From Firmicutes bacterium CAG:475 (GTDB taxonomy: Bacteria > Bacillota > Clostridia > Christensenellales > CAG-917), in the NCBI GenBank assembly GCA_000434435.1, contig FR895547.1, positions 1 to 10,744 of the forward strand: 10,744 bases of DNA. The letters are read 5' to 3'. Shown one piece after another: positions 6,654 through 10,744 of the stretch. The position numbers were made by a program, and so were the translations under genes. Below the pieces are notes generated by a model, which saw nothing but the letters and a program-made list of their open reading frames with translations, had not been told where the DNA came from and did not search any database. Positions within the stretch are counted from its first letter, which is position 1, and the number at the start of each line of letters is the position of its first letter.

Positions 6654-7637
6654 TTAGTCCTTTTGGTAAAGGGCGAGGGATTTTTTCAGGCTTGCTATCA
6701 CGTTTTGGCGCAAGGATTCGGGCGACAAAACTTCCACGTTGCGGTTGTATTGAAGCACCCAATAAAGCATCGCTTTTTCGCTTGCAACTATGGTTGCGAC
6801 AAAGTATTTGTCGTCGAGTTTCTTTGCGGTGAAGTTTGTGCCGAACCAGTCGTAAAGTGTGTCTGCCATGCCTACCCAGCATTTTAGAGTGATTGCGACG
6901 GGAGCGTCGTTGTACATGTACGGCAATGACGTTGCAATGCGCTTGTAGTCTATGCCTTTTTCAAAGCCCTTGTTTTCGCGCAAAGGCTTTGCGTCCTCGT
7001 CCAAAATGTCGATGTCGGTGATTTTGTCCATGCGATAAAATCCCACCTCGTCAAACATTTCGTCGAACATCATAAGATAGTAGCGTTGATTGTGCAACAA
7101 CATTTGATAGGGCGAACCTACGTGCGGTTTTGACACGTGCAACTTTTTATCAAGCCCGATTTTGTTGTAATTGAACTTGATTTTTTTGCCTTGCTCGATT
7201 GCCTCGTCCACGACGTCGATATTGTAGAAAAACGCCTTGTTGTCCGACTTGTCCCACTCTTTGACGGAATAGACGTGCTTGACGTGGCTTTTGAAGTTTT
7301 GACCGCCGAAAGATATGAGCTTGTCAATAAGCTGGGCGGAGTGCGTAGAGTTTACGTTGCGAGAGGACAGAACGCTGTCGATGAGAAGACGAAGCTCTGC
7401 GTTTTCAAATTTGCGCGAGGCGAGATACGTGCCGTTTGAGCACGATTCTATGTCGAACCCCATTTCTTTGAGATAGGATATATTTCGTCCGACGGCTTTT
7501 CTTTCGCACACGACGTCGTAATCTCGCTCCAGAATATCGATGATATTTTGCTGGGTGAGAGGATGTTCTTCGTCGCTGTATTCGTCAAGAACCTGATAGA
7601 TGCGCATTATCAAAGTTTTTTTTGCTTCGAGAGCCAT
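6654..7637 (-). CDS. WYL-domain transcriptional regulator with N-terminal helix-turn-helix
   Basis: A 327-residue DNA-binding regulator of the YafY/WYL type. Residues 1-75 form a DeoR-like winged helix-turn-helix (LTQQNIIDILERDY, then KAVGRNISYLKEMGF as probable recognition region). Residues 135-215 are the WYL ligand-sensing domain, with the name motif changed to YYL (186-188) and the usual arginine kept in YRMDKI (R202). Residues about 245-325 fit the C-terminal WCX extension. Family members often sense nucleic acids or small ligands and can repress or activate. The ATG at 7635-7637 follows a perfect AAAGGAGG (7643-7650) with 5-base spacing. A longer frame to 7790 is rejected because it crosses the promoter and palindrome. 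The gene is probably self-regulated through that palindrome. Its targets are not evident; candidates are the ClC gene downstream and the divergent small ORF. Confidence 0.92.
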   Translation of the reverse strand: MALEAKKTLIMRIYQVLDEYSDEEHPLTQQNIIDILERDYDVVCERKAVGRNISYLKEMGFDIESCSNGTYLASRKFENAELRLLIDSVLSSRNVNSTHSAQLIDKLISFGGQNFKSHVKHVYSVKEWDKSDNKAFFYNIDVVDEAIEQGKKIKFNYNKIGLDKKLHVSKPHVGSPYQMLLHNQRYYLMMFDEMFDEVGFYRMDKITDIDILDEDAKPLRENKGFEKGIDYKRIATSLPYMYNDAPVAITLKCWVGMADTLYDWFGTNFTAKKLDDKYFVATIVASEKAMLYWVLQYNRNVEVLSPESLRQNVIASLKKSLALYQKD

Positions 7638-7731
7638 GATTGCCTCCTTTTGAGAGTTTATATTTATTGTCGCGCGTGCGTGTAGGCGCGATGAAGAGCG
7701 GTTTTTACAAAATACAAAATAAACGCCGCAA

Positions 7732-7749
7732 TGTACCGATTTCGGTACA
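7732..7749. promoter_or_regulatory. Perfect palindrome TGTACCGA-TT-TCGGTACA, probable WYL regulator operator
   Basis: Two 8-base arms (7732-7739 and 7742-7749) are exact reverse complements around TT. On the minus strand the site begins one base after the -10 box of the WYL gene promoter, covering the expected transcription start. This is where an autorepressor would bind. It also lies 81 bases upstream of the divergent small ORF, so one site could serve both sides. Assignment to the WYL protein is inferred from position. Confidence 0.6.
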
Positions 7750-7750
7750 C

Positions 7751-7779
7751 AGTATAGCATATTATATGTTTGTAAGCAA
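7751..7779 (-). promoter_or_regulatory. Promoter of the WYL regulator gene
   Basis: On the minus strand TTGCTT (7774-7779, only three of six) is followed by a 17-base spacer and TATACT (7751-7756, five of six). The predicted start near 7744 gives a leader of about 107 bases before the ATG at 7637. A GAGGAA/TTCCTC hairpin (7780-7785 with 7793-7798) lies just upstream and would fall in the leader of the divergent small ORF. Confidence 0.55.
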
Positions 7780-7830
7780 GAGGAAAACAAAATTCCTCAA
7801 ACGGGAAACTCAATGCAAAGGAGAAAAACA

Positions 7831-7950
7831 ATGAAAATTTTTATGAGCAGAATAAGCAATCAAAAGAGAGTCAACAACGCGCAAATCGCAACGGACAAGG
7901 ACGGAAAAATCGTGTTCGTTCGCATGAGCCTTATGCGCAAAGCATCCTAA
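7831..7950 (+). CDS. Small basic protein of 39 residues, unrecognised
   Basis: An ORF of 39 codons plus TAA. Its ATG at 7831 follows AAAGGAG (7817-7823) at a spacing of 7 bases, as good a ribosome binding site as any in the window. The peptide begins MKIFMSRISNQKRVNNAQI and continues with ATDKDGKIVFVRMSLMRKAS. It has nine Lys/Arg and two Asp (net about +7), four methionines, no cysteine and no membrane segment. The middle part (17-32) could form a strand-turn-strand hairpin around DKDG. It is followed within 13 bases by a hairpin and T-run, as expected of a real one-gene transcript. It is divergent from the WYL regulator gene with the palindrome between them. I do not recognise a family. A leader peptide is an alternative reading, but no downstream gene is close enough to make that likely. 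Confidence 0.6.
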   Translation: MKIFMSRISNQKRVNNAQIATDKDGKIVFVRMSLMRKAS

Positions 7951-7962
7951 CGTATTTTTTTT

Positions 7963-7983
7963 GCGAAAGTATTTCGCTTTTTT
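7963..7983 (+). terminator. Probable terminator of the 39-residue ORF
   Basis: GCGAAA (7963-7968) and TTTCGC (7972-7977) form a 6-bp stem with a GTA loop, followed directly by six T. A run of eight T (7955-7962) precedes it. The stem is short but the arrangement is canonical and lies just after the ORF stop codon. Confidence 0.6.
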
Positions 7984-8037
7984 GCGGCTTGCCGACGTCG
8001 TTTTGCTCTCGGCACCGCACCCATACCCTTTTTTGAT

Positions 8038-8072
8038 CGAAAACCCGACAGCCCCTAAAAGTCGGGTTTTCG
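8038..8072. terminator. 12-bp perfect hairpin with A/T tracts, bidirectional terminator
   Basis: CGAAAACCCGAC (8038-8049) pairs exactly with GTCGGGTTTTCG (8061-8072) around an 11-base loop. The AAAA/TTTT segments flanking the GC core give terminator geometry on both strands. It lies between the 39-residue ORF and the promoter of the nucleotidase gene and would insulate the latter. The interval 7984-8037 holds no recognisable gene. Confidence 0.65.
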
Positions 8073-8088
8073 GCAATTATTTGCACTA

Positions 8089-8117
8089 TTGTCAAATTCG
8101 TTTTCGAGGTGTATAAT
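8089..8117 (+). promoter_or_regulatory. Promoter of the 5'-nucleotidase lipoprotein gene
   Basis: TTGTCA (8089-8094, five of six), a 17-base spacer and a perfect TATAAT (8112-8117) make this one of the strongest promoters in the window. A second TATAAT (8129-8134) follows 17 bases later without a good -35 box. The start codon at 8155 has GGAG (8145-8148) at 6-base spacing. Confidence 0.75.
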
Positions 8118-8125
8118 CAAATTCG
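8092..8125 (+). repeat. Direct repeat TCAAATTCG in the nucleotidase promoter
   Basis: The 9-base sequence TCAAATTCG occurs at 8092-8100, overlapping the -35 box, and at 8117-8125, overlapping the end of the -10 box. The copies start 25 bases apart. They could be paired binding sites for a regulator of the gene, for instance one responding to phosphate or nucleotides, but no known box is recognised. Confidence 0.35.
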
Positions 8126-8154
8126 ATTTATAATCACCTATATTGGAGAAAGGT

Positions 8155-9984
8155 ATGAACAAAAAGATTTCGGCATTTGCAAAGGTTATTGCGGTTGCGA
8201 TATGTGTGACAATGATTCTTGCCACGCTTTGCGCGTGCGGCTTGGTTGGAAACGGCGGCGACGACGGCAACAAAACGCCGCAACCGAGCTCGACAAAGCT
8301 TTCCACACCCGTTGTTACTATATCCGAAAAAGGTCTTGCAAGCTGGGGCGCAATCGCAAATGCGACGGGTTACGAGTATGAGATAGACTCGATCGTCGGT
8401 ACAACGACGAAAACGAGAGTGCAGCTTCAAGCAAACCAAACCATAATCGTCAAAGCGGTCGGTGGCGGCAAATACGAAGATTCCGATCCGTCCGCCCTTC
8501 AAAAATACGAGGTTAAGCAAGCGTGCAGCCACCAAGACATCGATTCAAACGGTTATTGCGACAAATGCGGCGCGGTTACGCCGTCGAAATGCGAACATGC
8601 CGACAAGAATGACGACGAAGTGTGCGATGTTTGCGGCAGAAGCGTAATAGTGTCCTTCAACTTGTTCGCGATCAACGATTTGCACGGTATGTATTGCGAC
8701 TCGGCAGGACAGCCAGGCGTGGACGAGTTGACGACTTATCTTAAAAATTATCAATCATCCTCGAATACGATAGTGCTTTCGTCGGGGGATATGTGGCAGG
8801 GTAGCAGCGAGTCCAACAACACCAAGGGCAAACTTGCAACCGAATGGCTGAACTATATCGATTGTGCGTCGATGACGCTTGGCAATCACGAGTTTGACTG
8901 GTCTACGGAGAAAATCAAGACCAACGCTCAACTTGCAGACTTTCCCTTCCTTGCCATAAACGTTTACGACAGGACAACGAACAAGAGAGTGGAGTATTGC
9001 GACTCTTCCGTCGTGGTCGAGTTCGGCGACGCGAAAATCGGCATTATAGGCGCAATCGGCGATTGTTATTCATCCATTTCTTCGAGCATGTGCGCGGACG
9101 TGTATTTCAAGACGGGCAGCGAACTTACGACTCTCGTCAAGCAAGAAGCGAACAAACTGCGCACGCAAGGCGTGGATTATATCGTCTATTCTTTGCATGA
9201 CGGCGGCGACCAAGGTTCGTACATGGACTGGTACGACACCTCGCTTTCAAACGGATACGTCGACATAGTTTTTGAGGGACATACCCATCAAGCCTATTCG
9301 TATGCTGACGATTACGGCGTGTATCACATTCAGGGCGGCGGCTACAACAAGGGCATAAGCAAGGCGGAAATACGCCTGAATTTTGCAAATCAAAAGCATA
9401 CCGCAAGAAATCAAGGCGTCGTGTATAACACCGTCTATTCCTCGTGCAAAAGCGATTCGATAATCGAGAACCTCGTTGCCAAATACAAGGACGAAATCGG
9501 CAATCCCGACGAGGTGGTCGCGCGTCTTTCCTCGTATGCGTCGAGCAGCGTAATCGCAGACAAAGTGGCGCAAATCTACTGCGAAAAAGGCGTTGAAAAG
9601 TGGGGAAATAAATACGATATCGTTCTTGGCGGCGGCTATATAAAAACGCGCTCGCCCTATTCGCTTTCCAAAGGAAACGTAACGGTGTCGCAAGTGCAAA
9701 CGCTCTTGCCGTTTGAAAACAAAATCGTACTTTGCTCGCTCAACGGCACGGAAATCAACAACAAGTTTATCCATTCCACAAACAAGGAATATCACGTTGC
9801 GTACAGCACGTACGGCAACGGCGTGAAAGACAGCGTGCTCTACAACTCCAAAAAGACCTATTACGTCGTCACGGACACGTACACGTCCGATTATCATCAC
9901 CTGACGGTGATAGACAGCTTGGGCGACGACGTGTTTGCTTGGAACTTGCTTTGCGACTATTTGCGACAAGGCAAAACGTTTTAA
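8155..9984 (+). CDS. Surface lipoprotein with calcineurin-like phosphoesterase and 5'-nucleotidase C-terminal domains
   Basis: A 609-residue exported protein of the UshA/YfkN-type 5'-nucleotidase group, which releases phosphate from nucleotides or cyclic nucleotides outside the cell. Residues 1-28 form a lipoprotein signal with lipobox LCAC and lipidated C28. Residues 48-122 look like a fibronectin III/Ig-like domain. Two Cys/His repeats of identical spacing follow (C124-H126-C135-C138 and C146-H148-C157-C160). The metallophosphoesterase domain (166-405) has D175/H177 in NDLHG, D212 in GDMWQG, N244/H245 in GNHEFDW, H348, and H376/H378 in GHTH. The nucleotidase C-terminal domain (about 450-609) has GGGYIKTR and LLPFENKIVLCSLNGTEI. 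The ATG at 8155 with GGAG is preferred over an upstream TTG at 8143. It has no sortase signal. Substrate is not certain. Confidence 0.92.
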   Translation: MNKKISAFAKVIAVAICVTMILATLCACGLVGNGGDDGNKTPQPSSTKLSTPVVTISEKGLASWGAIANATGYEYEIDSIVGTTTKTRVQLQANQTIIVKAVGGGKYEDSDPSALQKYEVKQACSHQDIDSNGYCDKCGAVTPSKCEHADKNDDEVCDVCGRSVIVSFNLFAINDLHGMYCDSAGQPGVDELTTYLKNYQSSSNTIVLSSGDMWQGSSESNNTKGKLATEWLNYIDCASMTLGNHEFDWSTEKIKTNAQLADFPFLAINVYDRTTNKRVEYCDSSVVVEFGDAKIGIIGAIGDCYSSISSSMCADVYFKTGSELTTLVKQEANKLRTQGVDYIVYSLHDGGDQGSYMDWYDTSLSNGYVDIVFEGHTHQAYSYADDYGVYHIQGGGYNKGISKAEIRLNFANQKHTARNQGVVYNTVYSSCKSDSIIENLVAKYKDEIGNPDEVVARLSSYASSSVIADKVAQIYCEKGVEKWGNKYDIVLGGGYIKTRSPYSLSKGNVTVSQVQTLLPFENKIVLCSLNGTEINNKFIHSTNKEYHVAYSTYGNGVKDSVLYNSKKTYYVVTDTYTSDYHHLTVIDSLGDDVFAWNLLCDYLRQGKTF

Positions 9985-10014
9985 TCGGCTTGTCAAAACA
10001 AACGAAAAATAACG

Positions 10015-10040
10015 AAAACGGCACTTAATGCGCCATTTTT
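10015..10040. terminator. Weak bidirectional terminator between the nucleotidase and aminotransferase genes
   Basis: GGCAC (10020-10024) and GCGCC (10030-10034) form a 5-bp stem with one A/C mismatch and a TTAAT loop. AAAA precedes it and TTTTT follows it, so it fits both convergent genes. The stem is weak. Confidence 0.45.
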
Positions 10041-10078
10041 GCATGTATAAAATGTTTATGTTGTAAAAATATGTGGTG

Positions 10079-10744
10079 TTATCGTTTGTTTGATTCGTAT
10101 TGTTCAAACAACTTTTCAAATGCGGGAACGGAGCGTTTTATCATGTCATGACTTACGCAGTATGAGATGCGCACGTAGCCTTTCGCGCCGAAATCGTCGC
10201 CGGGGACGAGAAGCAATCCAAGCTGTTTTGCCTTGTCTGCAAAAGCGTTCGCATCGTCTTCAAGAGATCTTACAAACAGATAAAACGCACCGTCGGGACG
10301 TACGCAATCGTAGCCGATTTTCGTAAGCGAGTTGAAAAGCAAGTCGCGGTTTTGACGATAAGCGTTTAGGTTCGGCAAGGCGTCCACGCACTTTTCGATG
10401 ACTTTTTGATAGGTGGACGGAGCGCACACGTAGCCGAGTGCGCGTCCTGCTCCGCATATGGCAAGATATAGGTTCTTCGCATCGTCGGCTTTCGGGGATA
10501 CCGCAATATAGCCTATGCGTTCGCCCGGCAAAGACAAGGACTTGGAATAGCTGTAACAGACAATCGTATCGCCGTAAAAATTCATGATATACGGCACTTC
10601 GACATCGTAGGCAAGTTCGCGGTACGGCTCGTCCGCAATTATAAAAATCGGGTGTCCGTATTCTTTGCTTTTGCGCGTCAAAACGTCGGCGATTTTTTCA
10701 ATCGTATCTTTTGAATACACGACACCGCTTGGATTGTTGGGGGA
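10079..10744 (-). CDS. Class I/II pyridoxal-phosphate aminotransferase, C-terminal part
   Basis: The C-terminal 221 residues of a fold-type I aminotransferase (AspC-like). The frame is open to the window edge and the start lies outside; about 170 N-terminal residues of a usual ~390 are missing. Cofactor and substrate residues visible: the asparagine motif SPNNPSG (1-7 of the fragment), D38 and Y41 in ADEPYREL, the Schiff-base lysine K68 in SYSKSLSLPGERIGY, and the carboxylate-binding arginine R192 in GYVRISYC. These are all intact, so the enzyme should be active in amino-group transfer between an amino acid and a 2-oxo acid in the cytosol. The GTG at 10718-10720 is an internal valine, not the start. 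Substrate (aspartate, aromatic or alanine) cannot be decided. It converges on the nucleotidase gene with a 94-base gap. Confidence 0.92.
   Translation of the reverse strand, partial: SPNNPSGVVYSKDTIEKIADVLTRKSKEYGHPIFIIADEPYRELAYDVEVPYIMNFYGDTIVCYSYSKSLSLPGERIGYIAVSPKADDAKNLYLAICGAGRALGYVCAPSTYQKVIEKCVDALPNLNAYRQNRDLLFNSLTKIGYDCVRPDGAFYLFVRSLEDDANAFADKAKQLGLLLVPGDDFGAKGYVRISYCVSHDMIKRSVPAFEKLFEQYESNKR

Noticed and set aside
7638..7790. Extension of the WYL regulator by 51 residues upstream
   Set aside because: It would start at a non-ATG codon without a ribosome binding site and would translate through the promoter, palindrome and the perfect AAAGGAGG site. The ATG at 7637 is clearly better.
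8143..8154. Earlier TTG start for the nucleotidase lipoprotein
   Set aside because: The GGAG at 8145-8148 lies inside this extension and is correctly spaced for ATG 8155, which also gives a normal lipoprotein signal.
9247..10119. Open frame of 290 codons on the minus strand across the end of the nucleotidase gene
   Set aside because: It is antisense to conserved nucleotidase motifs, also runs over the aminotransferase 3' end, and shows no recognisable domain.
1..10744. CRISPR arrays, tRNA or rRNA genes, insertion sequences and phage genes
   Set aside because: No regularly spaced repeats, cloverleaf-like sequence, transposase or integrase motifs were found on reading both strands.

Overview
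The window looks like the chromosome of a Gram-positive, probably anaerobic Bacillota (Clostridia-like) bacterium. The evidence is strong AAGGAGG-type ribosome binding sites, sigma-A-like promoters, short hairpin/T-run terminators, an ApeA/ApeB pair of M18 aminopeptidases, a ClC transporter with a TrkA-C tail, and a surface lipoprotein with the Cys/His mini-repeats common in clostridial envelope proteins. I cannot name a genus. No rRNA, tRNA, CRISPR array, insertion sequence or phage gene is visible, and no gene-free stretch exceeds about 205 bases.

Layout. Positions 1-152 hold only small inverted repeats. An M29 aminopeptidase (153-1271, minus) is divergent from the M18 aminopeptidase ApeA (1440-2801, plus). 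ApeA converges on a second M18 enzyme, ApeB (2925-4166, minus), with two strong hairpins between them. Divergent from ApeB is a YhhN/TMEM86 (lysoplasmalogenase-family) frame (4218-4712, plus) that has lost its N-terminal third; the apeB promoter overlaps its broken 5' edge. It converges on a ClC-type chloride transporter (4892-6547, minus). Upstream of that, on the same strand, is a WYL-domain transcriptional regulator (6654-7637). A perfect 18-bp palindrome lies just downstream of the regulator's -10 box. On the other side of the palindrome is an unlisted 39-codon ORF (7831-7950, plus) with a strong ribosome binding site. It is followed by two hairpins and a 609-residue 5'-nucleotidase-family lipoprotein (8155-9984, plus). 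A class I/II aminotransferase (10079 to beyond 10744, minus) runs off the right edge.

How the genes work together. Most genes alternate strand and have their own promoter and terminator, so this reads as a row of single-gene units rather than one operon. Three aminopeptidases and an aminotransferase suggest peptide and amino-acid scavenging. The extracellular 5'-nucleotidase would add nucleoside and phosphate salvage. The WYL regulator, its palindrome and the divergent small ORF form the least explained unit and are the best candidate for something new, although a link between them is inferred only from layout.
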